A DNA stretch of 64,000 nt from Clostridium puniceum (GCF_002006345.1 NZ_LZZM01000022.1:1-64000); one strand, 5' to 3'; positions 36,620-45,980 are shown, counted from the stretch's first letter. Program-made: numbers and translations. Notes: generated by a model not told the origin, from the letters alone.

Positions 36620-37242
36620 TATGATTCACTCCTTTCTAATTGTTTACCTTCCTTACGCGTATTATAAAGTTTAATAGCTCCCATCATATAGCCAATTAAA
36701 ATAAATGCACCTGGAGGCAAAATCATAATTAAGGCTGGGTTATACCAACTGCCTAATACTTGAAATCCTAAAATTGTTCCGTTACCAAGGATTTCTCTTA
36801 TAAGACCTATAGAAACCATAGCTATAGTAAAGCCACATCCCATACCAAGTCCATCAAAAAATGATGGAACAATCTTGTTCTTTGATGCAAATACTTCTGC
36901 TCTTGCTAGTATTATTGCAAATACTACTATTAATGATAAATATAACCCTAACTCTTTATATAACGCTGGTGCAAAAGCTTTTAATACAAGCTCTACAACT
37001 GTTACTATAGTTGCAATTGAAGTTATATAAACTGGTACTCTAACCTTCTCATTTACAAGCTTTCTAGTTAAAGATACAACTACATTATTAGCTGTAATAA
37101 CAAATAATACTGATAAACCCATGGTTAATGCAGTTTTAACTGAGGTTGTAACAGCTAAAGCTGGACAAAGACTTAAAGATAATATAAATATTGGATTTTC
37201 ATCAAATAAACCTTTATAAAAAATTTTCCATAATTCCTTCAT
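36619..37242 (-). CDS. rnfE: Rnf complex membrane subunit RnfE
   Basis: A 207-residue membrane protein homologous to RnfA and NqrD. ENPIFILSLSLCPALAVTTS carries the N-terminal conserved Cys and GMGCGFTIAMV the later one, both cluster ligands in known Rnf/Nqr structures. It is followed by rnfA with a one-base overlap and preceded by rnfG with one spare base. Confidence 0.95.
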   Translation of the reverse strand: MKELWKIFYKGLFDENPIFILSLSLCPALAVTTSVKTALTMGLSVLFVITANNVVVSLTRKLVNEKVRVPVYITSIATIVTVVELVLKAFAPALYKELGLYLSLIVVFAIILARAEVFASKNKIVPSFFDGLGMGCGFTIAMVSIGLIREILGNGTILGFQVLGSWYNPALIMILPPGAFILIGYMMGAIKLYNTRKEGKQLERSES

Positions 37243-37243
37243 A

Positions 37244-37813
37244 TTATTTACCTCCTGTAAACTGCACTACTGTTTCTGCTGCTTCTTTAATACCTTTGGT
37301 TACAGCTCTAGATGAAATAGTTGCTCCTGTCATTGCTTGAATATTTTCTTTATTTGAAGGGTCTTTTACTACTATTAAATCATCTATCTTTTTCCCTTTA
37401 AATTGGCTTTTAAAAGGTTCCTTTGCAGCATTATCTCCAAGACCTGGCGTCTCATTAGCAGATAATATATTATAATCAATTATCTTTCCATCTGGTGTAG
37501 CAGCTACAAGCATTTTAATGGCTCCACCATATCCCTTAGTTTCACTAGGAACTACATAAGCTATCACTTTACCGCCTTTTTCCGCTGCAAACCACTCTGA
37601 TTTACCTTGTACCTCTTTAAATGATTCTGCATCAGTTACTAATTCCTTCATCGCTTGTTGTTTTGTCATTTCATTTTTTTCTACTGCAATAGGTGCTGTC
37701 ACAAAATATACTAGTCCTATTATTACTCCAGAAACTAAACAAGCTAATATTAAATTTACTGCTACTTTAAAAATAGATTCCTCTTTATTAACGTGTGCAT
37801 GTGTATCTGACAT
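37244..37813 (-). CDS. rnfG: Rnf complex flavoprotein subunit RnfG
   Basis: RnfG carries covalently bound FMN on the outer face. One membrane helix (about residues 18-40) precedes the FMN-binding domain, with NETPGLGDNAA and the flavinylation motif MTGATISSRAV, whose second Thr is the attachment site. The start at 37813 is chosen because GGGGG stands 7 bases upstream; a frame to 37834 would overlap rnfD. The protein has 189 residues. The nearby lipoprotein ApbE is the likely flavinylating enzyme. Confidence 0.95.
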   Translation of the reverse strand: MSDTHAHVNKEESIFKVAVNLILACLVSGVIIGLVYFVTAPIAVEKNEMTKQQAMKELVTDAESFKEVQGKSEWFAAEKGGKVIAYVVPSETKGYGGAIKMLVAATPDGKIIDYNILSANETPGLGDNAAKEPFKSQFKGKKIDDLIVVKDPSNKENIQAMTGATISSRAVTKGIKEAAETVVQFTGGK

Positions 37814-37817
37814 TTTA

Positions 37818-38870
37818 TTACCCCCTTGCCCCAAATCTCTTTGGTTTTATTAGACGGTCTATTAGTGGTGTTACAGCATTCATTAATAAAATTGAATAAC
37901 AAACACCTTCTGGATATCCACCTTTTAATCTAATTATTACAGTTATTATTCCAGCTCCTACTGCGAAAATTACTTGCCCTTTCATTGTTATAGGAATTGT
38001 TACCATATCTGTTGCCATAAAAAAGGCTCCAAGTATTAAACCACCAGCCATCATATGAAATAATGGATCTCCACTAAATAAACCTGCTGGTCCAAAAATC
38101 CAAGTAAGTACTCCTACTGTTCCAATCATTAAAACAGGAATCTGCCAATTTATATATCTCTTATATAAAAGATATGCTCCTCCAATAATAAGTAATATAG
38201 TTGAAGTTTCTCCTAAACTCCCATTTCTTGTTCCAATAAACATTGCCTTGTACATTTCTACATTACTTCCAAAAGTCTCAACTAATTTTTCATACCCTTG
38301 CTGCTTTAATATGTTTAATGGTGTTGCACTAGTCACAACGTCTACTGAGGTTTTTAAGCTTGTCCAAGTTGTCATGGCAACTGGCCAAGACACCATTAAT
38401 GCTGCTCTTCCAATATGAGCAGGATTAAAAATGTTAAATCCAAGTCCTCCCATAGAATGTTTAGCTATTACAATTGCTATAAATGAACCAATTACTATCA
38501 TATAAGGTGGAAGGCTTGGTGAAACTGACATGGCTAATAAAAGACCTGTTAAAAATGCACTTCCATCAAATGCTGTAATCTTTTTTTTCTGAACCTTTTG
38601 AACTAAATATTCCGCTCCAACTGCTGATACTACGCCTAATACTATATTTATTAAAGCAGGAAAACCAAAATAAAATATAGAAAAAATAGCTGCTGGCGCT
38701 AGTGCTATATTTACATTCCACATTATCTTTGAAATTGATTCATCACAGCGGATATGTGGTGAGGCTGAAACAGTAAAAGTACTTTGGTTAACATCAATTC
38801 CCTTAGATTTAATGTTTTGTACTTTGCTGTCTTGGACTTTGTTTTCCTGTATTATATTTTCAGAACTCAT
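37818..38870 (-). CDS. rnfD: Rnf complex membrane flavoprotein subunit RnfD
   Basis: A 350-residue membrane subunit related to NqrB. After a Gln/Lys-rich N-terminus come SPHIRCDESISKIMWNVN and about nine or ten helices. VTSATPLNIL matches the (S/T)(G/S)AT flavinylation motif of RnfD/NqrB. HSMGGLGFNIFNPAHIGRAA is the family block. It is the second gene of the rnf operon. Confidence 0.95.
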   Translation of the reverse strand: MSSENIIQENKVQDSKVQNIKSKGIDVNQSTFTVSASPHIRCDESISKIMWNVNIALAPAAIFSIFYFGFPALINIVLGVVSAVGAEYLVQKVQKKKITAFDGSAFLTGLLLAMSVSPSLPPYMIVIGSFIAIVIAKHSMGGLGFNIFNPAHIGRAALMVSWPVAMTTWTSLKTSVDVVTSATPLNILKQQGYEKLVETFGSNVEMYKAMFIGTRNGSLGETSTILLIIGGAYLLYKRYINWQIPVLMIGTVGVLTWIFGPAGLFSGDPLFHMMAGGLILGAFFMATDMVTIPITMKGQVIFAVGAGIITVIIRLKGGYPEGVCYSILLMNAVTPLIDRLIKPKRFGARG

Positions 38871-38886
38871 TTTTATCCCTTCTCTC

Positions 38887-40203
38887 CTATTTCTTTGCTA
38901 ATTTTGCATTTTGTGCTTTTGAATATTTTATATATTGTACAATATTACGTTTTGCTGGACACGTATAAACACAGCTTCCGCATTCTATACAACTTAATAA
39001 ATCGTATTCTTCTTTAGCTTCCTTATATCTATGACGTTCTCCTAATATGCTTAACATACTTGGTACTAACCCCATAGGACATGCATTAACACATCTTCCA
39101 CATCTAATGCAAGGACCTTCTTCACCTGAATTTACAACCTCGCTACTTAAACCCAATATACCAGATACACCTTTCATTATAGGTACGTCTAAGGTAAATT
39201 GAGCAAATCCCATCATTGGCCCTCCCATAATTATTTTTTCAGGAGTTTTACTAAACCCTCCACAATAATCTATTGCTTCCTTGAAGCTTGTTCCAATTCT
39301 TAACAATAAATTTTTAGGTTCCTTAATTGCATCTCCTGAAACTGTAGTAACTCTTTCTATTAATGGAATTCCTTTAACTACAGCATCATAAATTGCAATT
39401 GTAGTACCAACATTTTGCACTACAACCCCAACGTCCATAGGTAGTCCACCCGATGGAACTTCGCGATCAGTAAGTACTTTTATCAGCATTTTTTCTGCAC
39501 CTTGAGGATATTTTGTAGGTAAAGCTACTACTTCAACAGAAGTTCCTTTAAAAGCCTCTGTCATTACTTTTACAGCTTCTGGTTTATTATCTTCTATTCC
39601 TACAAAGCATTTATTAACACCAAGTAATTTCATTACTATTTTAACTCCAGTAACCATACGTTCAGTATACTCAAGCATCATTCTATAATCTGCTGTTAAG
39701 TAAGGCTCACACTCTGCCGCATTTACAATAAAAGTATCAATTTTTTTATCCTTATTAGGAGACAGCTTAATATGAGTAGGAAAAGTAGCCCCGCCAAGTC
39801 CAACTATCCCTGCTTCTTTAATAATATTTCTAATTTCATCTGCATTTAAATTTTGCCATTCACGATTTACTGGAAGCCCTTCAACCCATTCATCTAATCC
39901 ATCATTTTTAATAACAACGGATAAGCATTTAACTAATGAAGCATGTGGCATTTCTGTAATACTAACAACCTCTCCAGAAATTGACGCATGTATTGGACTA
40001 TGCATAAACGCTTCACTTTTAGCTATAATTTGTCCCTTTTTTACCTTGTCACCAACCTTAACTATAGTTTCACAATGAGCTCCTATATGCTGGCTCACTG
40101 GAATAATTACAGTGGAAGGCAATGGTGGAATTTCAATTGCTTGACTAGAGGTATACCCTTTGCTGTCTTTAGGATGAATCCCTCCGAGAAAATGTTTTAA
40201 CAT
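38887..40203 (-). CDS. rnfC: Rnf complex NADH-side subunit RnfC
   Basis: RnfC exchanges electrons with NAD. The 438-residue protein has GLGGATFPTHIKLSP (nucleotide and FMN region), AAECEPYLTADYRMM and two 4Fe-4S motifs near the C-terminus (CIRCGRCVNACPMGL and CIECGSCVYTCPAK). ATG at 40203 is selected by AGAGGTG 6 bases upstream; the frame extends to a GTG at 40212. It is the first gene of rnfCDGEAB. Confidence 0.95.
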   Translation of the reverse strand: MLKHFLGGIHPKDSKGYTSSQAIEIPPLPSTVIIPVSQHIGAHCETIVKVGDKVKKGQIIAKSEAFMHSPIHASISGEVVSITEMPHASLVKCLSVVIKNDGLDEWVEGLPVNREWQNLNADEIRNIIKEAGIVGLGGATFPTHIKLSPNKDKKIDTFIVNAAECEPYLTADYRMMLEYTERMVTGVKIVMKLLGVNKCFVGIEDNKPEAVKVMTEAFKGTSVEVVALPTKYPQGAEKMLIKVLTDREVPSGGLPMDVGVVVQNVGTTIAIYDAVVKGIPLIERVTTVSGDAIKEPKNLLLRIGTSFKEAIDYCGGFSKTPEKIIMGGPMMGFAQFTLDVPIMKGVSGILGLSSEVVNSGEEGPCIRCGRCVNACPMGLVPSMLSILGERHRYKEAKEEYDLLSCIECGSCVYTCPAKRNIVQYIKYSKAQNAKLAKK

Positions 40204-40398
40204 TACAATCACCTCTTAAGTTTATAAAAATATATAAATAATTTAATTAACTATGTAACCATTCTAAAAAATTGAGTCCTATAAGTTTGATTTTGACTTT
40301 TATTAATTATAAATAACTTTTCTTTAAATAATAAATTTCATAAATTAGAATTTGTACATAAAAAATACTAGCAATTACTCTAAAATAAACTGTAATTA

Positions 40399-40809
40399 CT
40401 ATAAAATACGAATAATTTCCGGCTTTGATTTTTCACTTGCAGTAGCTGCTTTATCGAATAATTTTACAAATATTATAGATAATAAGAAAGTAATTATTCC
40501 ACCTGCTATTTGAAAAATATGTGTGTCAGCTCCAATATATCTGCCTATCTCACCCCCTACCAACACACCAACAAATATAGCAATTAATGGTAGAATAAAA
40601 ACAACAAAAGCACCTCTTAAAACATTCACCTCCTTAACATCAAAAACTACACGCTGTCCTACTATTGCTCCAATTTTATTATTTGCGCTTATAATAACAC
40701 TGTCATTACCTGGACAAGCACCACAGTTACTGCAGTCATTATGTCTGCCTACTTTGATTTTAGCGACATTATCACTTGCCTCAATCACTATACCTTGTTC
40801 TGTTTTCAT
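40399..40809 (-). CDS. RseC/MucC-like SoxR-reducing family membrane protein
   Basis: A 136-residue protein with an N-terminal domain carrying the Cys cluster CSNCGACPG, followed by two membrane helices (about 65-85 and 93-115). In enterobacteria RseC works with Rnf-type (Rsx) proteins to keep SoxR reduced. ATG at 40809 follows AAGGAG. It lies 195 bases upstream of rnfC in the same direction and may be the leader gene of the rnf unit or its assembly or redox partner. Confidence 0.88.
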   Translation of the reverse strand: MKTEQGIVIEASDNVAKIKVGRHNDCSNCGACPGNDSVIISANNKIGAIVGQRVVFDVKEVNVLRGAFVVFILPLIAIFVGVLVGGEIGRYIGADTHIFQIAGGIITFLLSIIFVKLFDKAATASEKSKPEIIRIL

Positions 40810-41299
40810 TTTTATCAATCTCCTTAAAACCATTCTTAAACTTATTCCACTTGTATAGAATAGTTACTGTAAGATATTACAAGTTAAGGTCGTATTTAGT
40901 ACTTCTCTTCTATTATAAACTTCTAATCTTTGGTTTTAAAGGATAGCTATTTTTTTAACAATGTTATTTGATAAGGTTTTCACTTTTCAAAAAATTCTAT
41001 AACTTTCCATATAATAAAGAAGTTCCTAATTCAAGCAACTACTGGTTAAATTAGGAACTTTTCTATTATATTTTTTATACAAATATAGCATCTATTAACG
41101 TTTTTTCCCTCTTTCTGTAAACGTATTAATTTTCTTATTTTTAAAAAAAATATTATAAATTCTTTCATATACTGAGCTATTATGGTCTTCATTGTTAATA
41201 ATTAGACATTTAAATTCCTCAGCTATTCCATAAAAAATTGAAACCAAAAGATTAGAATTTTAAATTTAGTTTCCACTTTTTAATTAGTTTTAAATTTTC
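40810..41299. other. Gene-free spacer between the rhamnose mutarotase and RseC-like genes
   Basis: No gene is seen. It holds a 12-bp inverted repeat, AAGTTCCTAATT at 41020-41031 and AATTAGGAACTT at 41049-41060. The minus strand continues CTTTATT, the plus strand TTCTATT; it most likely terminates the leftward ABC/mutarotase transcript. The promoter of the rseC-rnf unit should lie between 40830 and 41000. Confidence 0.5.
41020..41060 (-). terminator. Probable terminator of the ABC transporter/mutarotase unit
   Basis: A perfect 12-bp stem (AAGTTCCTAATT with its complement) with a 17-base loop, with U-rich sequence on either side but no ideal run. Confidence 0.55.
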
Positions 41300-41617
41300 T
41301 TATTTCAAATAAAACATAGGATCCAAATCAATTGAAACTGGACTATTATCTTCATTAGTTTCCATTATATCGGCCATATACTTCCACCATCTTTTACAAA
41401 TTTCAGTTTCTGAGCTTTTATTCCATAAAGTTTCATCTTCCAATTCTATAAATCCATATAAATATTTAGTTTCTTTATCTAAATAGATTGAATAATTGCT
41501 TCCTCCATACTCATGAATCATATTTTTCATTTCTTCCCATAGATTTTCATGTCTCTTTTTATATTCATCTTCAAAACCATCGTAAATTTTCATTTTAAAA
41601 CATTTTCTTAATTTCAT
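41300..41617 (-). CDS. rhaM: L-rhamnose mutarotase (RhaM/YiiL family)
   Basis: A 105-residue protein that interconverts sugar anomers. The family pattern is clear: a Tyr/Arg-His pair in EYKKRHENLWEEM, YSIYLDKETKYLYGFIE, and RWWKYMADIMETNEDNSP. Length is standard. It follows a DUF624 gene at the end of an ABC transporter unit. The usual rhamnose enzymes (RhaA, RhaB, RhaD) are not seen in this window, so its job here may be on rhamnose released from the imported glycan or on a related sugar. Confidence 0.88.
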   Translation of the reverse strand: MKLRKCFKMKIYDGFEDEYKKRHENLWEEMKNMIHEYGGSNYSIYLDKETKYLYGFIELEDETLWNKSSETEICKRWWKYMADIMETNEDNSPVSIDLDPMFYLK

Positions 41618-41728
41618 TTTATCGCTCCTTTTCTAGCCACAATATCCAAGTAATTTTCATGTATTTTTATGAAATTTATTTTATTTTTAAGAAATCTATT
41701 AATAAAATTCTAATTTTCATTTACTTAT

Positions 41729-42355
41729 TCATACTTCTTCTAAATAAGGGGTACATTTCTTAAATATTATTTTAAATAAATATGAATTAATATATGCAAA
41801 AAAAGCAAATCCAACAAAGATCATAAATAAAATTGTAAAAGGGAACACTACAGTTACAAATATAAATATTAAGCTAATTAATATAATCATTAAACTATAA
41901 GGTAAATATTTAATAGAAATTATAAAAGCATATTTAATTGATTCTTTAATTGTTTTCTTAAAATTTGACAAAATAGGAAAAATATAAATTTCAGTGGGTA
42001 AAAATAGAAACAAAATAAATAAAATAATACTCATTGGAATATAGCCTGCAATAGATTTATATTTTATCCAAAAGGTTAGATTTACTCCAATTATAAAAAA
42101 CACAAATAAAATAATAATCCAAATAATTGTTGCTTTTTTTAAATTTTCTTTAAAGGCTTTAAAGAATCCCTTAAATAAATAACCTTCTTCTTCATTAACA
42201 AGTTTTAAGGTTACTTCATATAAAGCAGTCGTTGAAGCTCCAATAGTTATAATTGGAAGACTGCAAATTATCCAAAGAAAGTTTAAAATCATTAAATCTG
42301 AAATTCTCCCCATAAAGCGGAATAATAAATTATCTACATTAAATAATCTATTCAT
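41729..42355 (-). CDS. DUF624 (YesL-type) membrane protein
   Basis: A 208-residue protein with five to six membrane helices; FRFMGRISDLMILNFLWIIC at the N-terminus is the DUF624/YesL signature. These proteins are found with YesM/YesN regulators and LplB/LplC-type transporters in polysaccharide loci of firmicutes. Function is unknown. It lies 63 bases behind the second permease gene and belongs to that transcript. Confidence 0.85.
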   Translation of the reverse strand: MNRLFNVDNLLFRFMGRISDLMILNFLWIICSLPIITIGASTTALYEVTLKLVNEEEGYLFKGFFKAFKENLKKATIIWIIILFVFFIIGVNLTFWIKYKSIAGYIPMSIILFILFLFLPTEIYIFPILSNFKKTIKESIKYAFIISIKYLPYSLMIILISLIFIFVTVVFPFTILFMIFVGFAFFAYINSYLFKIIFKKCTPYLEEV

Positions 42356-42418
42356 ATTAAAGTAAGCCTCCCTTTTTGTCTTTGTTTAGGATAGGGTAAA
42401 ACTTATGTAGCTTTACCA

Positions 42419-43252
42419 CTAACCTTTTATTCCTGTTGCTGCAACACCTTCTACAAAGAATCTTTGTAATGATAAAAATATGATAAGTACTGGAATCAAT
42501 GCTAATAATGAAGCTGCCATTATTAATGAATATTCTGCTGAATATTGAGAAATAAACATTCTAAGTCCAATTTGTATAGTTTTCAATTTTTCAGAATTAA
42601 TATAAATTAATGGCCCCATAAAATCGTTCCATACACCTACAAATGTAAATATTGTTAATGTAGATAATGCTGGTTTTGCAAGTGGTAACATTATGCTTCT
42701 ATAAATTTTATATTCACTATACCCGTCAATTCTAGCTGCTTCAATTAATGAATTTGGTATTGACATATAAAATTGCCTTATTAAGAATACACCAAAAGCT
42801 GAAAAAGCTTGCAGTAAAATTAATGATAAATGGGTATCATTTAAGTGTAATCCTCTCATCATTATAAATTGTGGTACCATATATACTTGCCAAGGTATAG
42901 CTATAGTTGCAATATAAGATAAGAATAAAACATCCTTAAATTTAAAGTCTAATTTTGAAAATGCATATGCCGCAAAACTACTAGTAAACAATTGTAAAAA
43001 GGTAATAATAACGGTTAATTTTGTAGTATTAAAAATGAAAGTTGCCAATGGAATCTTAGTCCATATGTCCACATAGTTCTGCCAAACTGGCTTACTTGGT
43101 ATCCATTCAAAAGGGTATTTAAAAACATCTTTATTTAATTGTAATGACGCAGATAACATCCATACAAAAGGTACTAACATTAGTATAGTAAGTGCTATGA
43201 GCATTATATATACTAAAATTTTTGAGATCAATTCTTTTTTCTTTTTATTCAT
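42419..43252 (-). CDS. Carbohydrate ABC transporter permease (MalG/LplC type)
   Basis: A 277-residue inner-membrane permease with six helices. The EAA loop that contacts the ATPase reads EAARIDGYSEYKIYRSIMLP (about 170-189). With the MalF-type permease and the binding protein encoded upstream it forms the CUT1-class oligosaccharide importer. No ATPase gene is nearby; a shared MsmX/UgpC-type ATPase elsewhere is expected for this class. Confidence 0.9.
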   Translation of the reverse strand: MNKKKKELISKILVYIMLIALTILMLVPFVWMLSASLQLNKDVFKYPFEWIPSKPVWQNYVDIWTKIPLATFIFNTTKLTVIITFLQLFTSSFAAYAFSKLDFKFKDVLFLSYIATIAIPWQVYMVPQFIMMRGLHLNDTHLSLILLQAFSAFGVFLIRQFYMSIPNSLIEAARIDGYSEYKIYRSIMLPLAKPALSTLTIFTFVGVWNDFMGPLIYINSEKLKTIQIGLRMFISQYSAEYSLIMAASLLALIPVLIIFLSLQRFFVEGVAATGIKG

Positions 43253-43285
43253 TATAAGCTGGCCTCCTGTTCTTCTATAATTTTA

Positions 43286-44218
43286 TTACATATAACTAAC
43301 CCATTTTTTCTCTGCTCTAAATTGGAATATAGTAATTATTAATACAATTGCAAATAATACCATAGAAATTGCACTAGAATATCCATAGGCAAATTCTTTA
43401 AAAGCAGTGTTATAGATGTGTGTTACTAAAACCATTGTAGAACGTCCTGGTCCGCCTTGAGTCATCATATAAACCAGATCAAATACTTTAAAACAAGAAA
43501 TTGTAAGCATAATACTAACAAAGAAGGTTGTTGGTGTTAACATAGGTAAAGTAACATTTTTAAATTTTTGCCATGCACTTGCTCCATCTAAACTTGCTGC
43601 TTCATATAAATCTGTTGGAATCCCTTGAAGAGCAGCTAAATATATAACCATATAATACCCCATGTTTTTCCAAACACTTACGAATATAATTACTGGCATT
43701 GCCCATGTTGTAGAAGATGTCCATCCTGGAGGATTCACAACCCCTATTGATGTTAAAAAACTATTTACAATACCCATTGTTGGATTAAAAATCATATTCC
43801 ATACTACAGCTACAGCTACTAATGATGCTACGTACGGGAAAAAGAAAACTGTTCTAAAGAAATTTCTTGCAAAAATCTTTTTATTTAGTAATATCGCAAT
43901 TCCAAGGGATGCTACTAGTGTAAGTGGCACAGTTCCAATAGAATAATATATTGTATTTACTATTGAAATTTGAAAGGTTGAATCTTTAAATAAATGCTTA
44001 AAATTATCTAATCCAGCAAAGGTGATAGCATTTGAACCGTCCCAATTAAGGAAAGCTAATGCAAGTGCAAAAATCATAGGTATTAATGTAAAAATTGCAA
44101 ATCCCAGGAAATTAGGAAGTATAAAGGAATATGCAATCAGATTTTTTTTCAATTCTTTTTTTGACATTTTAGTAAATGTTTTTTTTTCTTTTATATCTAT
44201 ATCAGCTTTTATTTCCAT
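43286..44218 (-). CDS. Carbohydrate ABC transporter permease (MalF/LplB type)
   Basis: A 310-residue permease with an N-terminal cytoplasmic stretch, six helices and the EAA loop YEAASLDGASAWQKFKNVTL (about 202-221). It pairs with the permease encoded 33 bases downstream. The ATG at 44218 has no ribosome site directly before it; GGGGGG lies 32 bases upstream, separated by an 18-bp palindrome that may fold out and bring the site near. No better start is in frame, since a TAA lies just upstream. Confidence 0.88.
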   Translation of the reverse strand: MEIKADIDIKEKKTFTKMSKKELKKNLIAYSFILPNFLGFAIFTLIPMIFALALAFLNWDGSNAITFAGLDNFKHLFKDSTFQISIVNTIYYSIGTVPLTLVASLGIAILLNKKIFARNFFRTVFFFPYVASLVAVAVVWNMIFNPTMGIVNSFLTSIGVVNPPGWTSSTTWAMPVIIFVSVWKNMGYYMVIYLAALQGIPTDLYEAASLDGASAWQKFKNVTLPMLTPTTFFVSIMLTISCFKVFDLVYMMTQGGPGRSTMVLVTHIYNTAFKEFAYGYSSAISMVLFAIVLIITIFQFRAEKKWVSYM

Positions 44219-44226
44219 AACAATTA

Positions 44227-44244
44227 GCTTAGCTTAAGCTAAGC
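44227..44244. repeat. Perfect 18-bp palindrome in the permease leader
   Basis: GCTTAGCTTAAGCTAAGC reads the same on both strands. It lies between a strong GGGGGG and the permease ATG. Confidence 0.6.
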
Positions 44245-44353
44245 ATATCCCCCCTTTTTTGTGTAATATGTCTTTTGTTTAAAATTAAGTTCCTTTAATA
44301 AGAAAAATCTCAGTTAATTTTTAAAAGTATAATATCATCTTTGTTTTTAATTA

Positions 44354-44376
44354 AGGGGCCATGATTTTTGACCCCT
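44354..44376 (-). terminator. Hairpin between binding-protein and permease genes
   Basis: AGGGG at 44354-44358 pairs with CCCCT at 44372-44376, followed on the minus strand by TTAATT. A partial terminator after the binding-protein gene is common in such operons and would give more binding protein than permease. Confidence 0.5.
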
Positions 44377-44401
44377 CTATTTTATATTTGTATAGTATAT
44401 T

Positions 44402-45706
44402 CTATTTTTCTAATTCTTCTGAAACACGTTTGCCCATTTCTTTTAATCCGTCATCAACATTAATACTTCCTGTCATAATAAGGTCATGTTCTTCATTTAA
44501 TATAACTTCAATTGCTGCACTCTTTGCATTTACAGGCATTTCAAGATAAGTCTTTACAGTTTCTAAAGCTTTTTTACTCTCTTCATCTGTTGGAAATCCT
44601 TTTTGTGATGTAATTGTTTTTATAACATCATCACTTTTAATTGCAGGTATAGTTCCAGCTTTAGCTATTATAGCAGCCCCTTGTTCTCCAGTGAAAAATT
44701 TAACAAAATCCCAAGCTTTATCCTTCTTTGAAGATTTTGAATTAATTGCAAGGGATGTAATAGTACCTATTGTAGTTCCCGGTTTAACATCATCTGCATG
44801 AGGGTATTTTACAACTCCCCAATTCATATTAGCTGTACCTTTTTCTTTATCGGCCATAAGTTGTCCCATAAACCATGAACCCATCGGTAACATTGCAGTT
44901 TGATTATTTTCAAATACTCCTGAATAATGTATGCTTCCTGTTTTTAAAGATGCATAGTCCATCATTATCTTATCCTTTTGCATCCTTAAAGCCATTTCAT
45001 AATATGGTTTTAGGAATGAATAATCTTTTTGAATTATTTGATTTTTACCATCTAATACAGCTGGTAATTGAACTGTTGATCTCCAAGTATGATCGTGAGT
45101 ACCATAAATTCTATTTGTTCCATCTCCTGATGCAATTTTTTTAGCAAGTTCTTCATATTGAGCCCAAGTCATATCATTGGTAGGATATGCTATCTTTGCT
45201 TTATCAAAAACATCCTTGTTGTAATATAAAAGCCAAAAATCACTTCTAAATGGTAGTGCGTATAATTTATCCTTAACCTTCAACTGTTCTGCTGTTCCAG
45301 AATATGAATCTAACTTTACGCTGTCTTTTGAAATATAAGAATCAAGTGGCTCTAATTGATTTTTATTTACCATAGATGAATACCCTGGAGTATCTTTTAC
45401 TGTAATAATATCGATATCATCTGATCCTCCTGATAGCATAACTGAAAGTTTATCTTGATATTCTGCTGATGAAATATCCAATAATTCAATATCAACATTA
45501 GAATTTTTAGCTTTATATTCATCAATTACAGGTTTTAAATATGCTGTTTTATCTTTATCCCATACTGCCATTTTTAAAGTGACTTTTCCAGAAGAATCAG
45601 TTCCTCCTTGAGCCTTATTATCTGAAGAACTATTTCCACATCCAATTAAAACTGTTGCAGTTAATGTAAAGGCTAAAACCATACTAATCAATTTTTTCAT
45701 TTTCAT
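44402..45706 (-). CDS. ABC transporter sugar-binding lipoprotein (family 1)
   Basis: A 434-residue extracellular solute-binding protein. The lipoprotein signal ends at VLIGCGNSS, the Cys being residue 23. The mature protein shows the CUT1 pattern (LKMAVWDKDKTAYLKPVI, YALPFRSDFWLLYYNKDVFD, GSWFMGQL, WDFVKFFTGEQGAAII). It should capture oligosaccharides of the glycan cut by the neighbouring lyases. It follows the two-component genes and is preceded by a 33-bp element also found upstream of the lyase genes. Confidence 0.9.
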   Translation of the reverse strand: MKMKKLISMVLAFTLTATVLIGCGNSSSDNKAQGGTDSSGKVTLKMAVWDKDKTAYLKPVIDEYKAKNSNVDIELLDISSAEYQDKLSVMLSGGSDDIDIITVKDTPGYSSMVNKNQLEPLDSYISKDSVKLDSYSGTAEQLKVKDKLYALPFRSDFWLLYYNKDVFDKAKIAYPTNDMTWAQYEELAKKIASGDGTNRIYGTHDHTWRSTVQLPAVLDGKNQIIQKDYSFLKPYYEMALRMQKDKIMMDYASLKTGSIHYSGVFENNQTAMLPMGSWFMGQLMADKEKGTANMNWGVVKYPHADDVKPGTTIGTITSLAINSKSSKKDKAWDFVKFFTGEQGAAIIAKAGTIPAIKSDDVIKTITSQKGFPTDEESKKALETVKTYLEMPVNAKSAAIEVILNEEHDLIMTGSINVDDGLKEMGKRVSEELEK

Positions 45707-45782
45707 TTTTCATTTCCCCTTGCTTTTAAATAAGTCATGTATTTGTTTACAAACTTATTATATCTAACACTCACCTGTATAA

Positions 45783-45815
45783 AAATAGACTTTTTTTCTA
45801 TTTCATTCACTTTTT
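45783..45815 (-). promoter_or_regulatory. 33-bp conserved element upstream of the ABC transporter genes
   Basis: AAATAGACTTTTTTTCTATT plus TCATTCACTTTTT (plus strand) matches the sequence at 54977-55009 at 30 of 33 positions. A weaker direct repeat (ACATATACTTTTTT) lies about 70 bases further upstream, at 45853-45866. It is 77 bases upstream of the binding-protein start. It is a likely site for the YesN-type regulator encoded next door. Confidence 0.6.
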
Positions 45816-45980
45816 TGATAACCTTTTCATAGTGTATTTTCTTTATGAAAAAACATATACTTTTTTATTATTTTAATAACTATTTTACAATAAAATTTGT
45901 TTCTTAGACTTTGTAGTCTAAATTTACATTTTTCAATAGATTATTAAAGTTAAAAAACACAGGTTTTCTTTAAATATAAA

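Noticed and set aside
41118..41131. Catabolite-response site near TGTAAACGTATTAA
   Set aside because: It lies downstream of the transcription unit and lacks the second half of the consensus.
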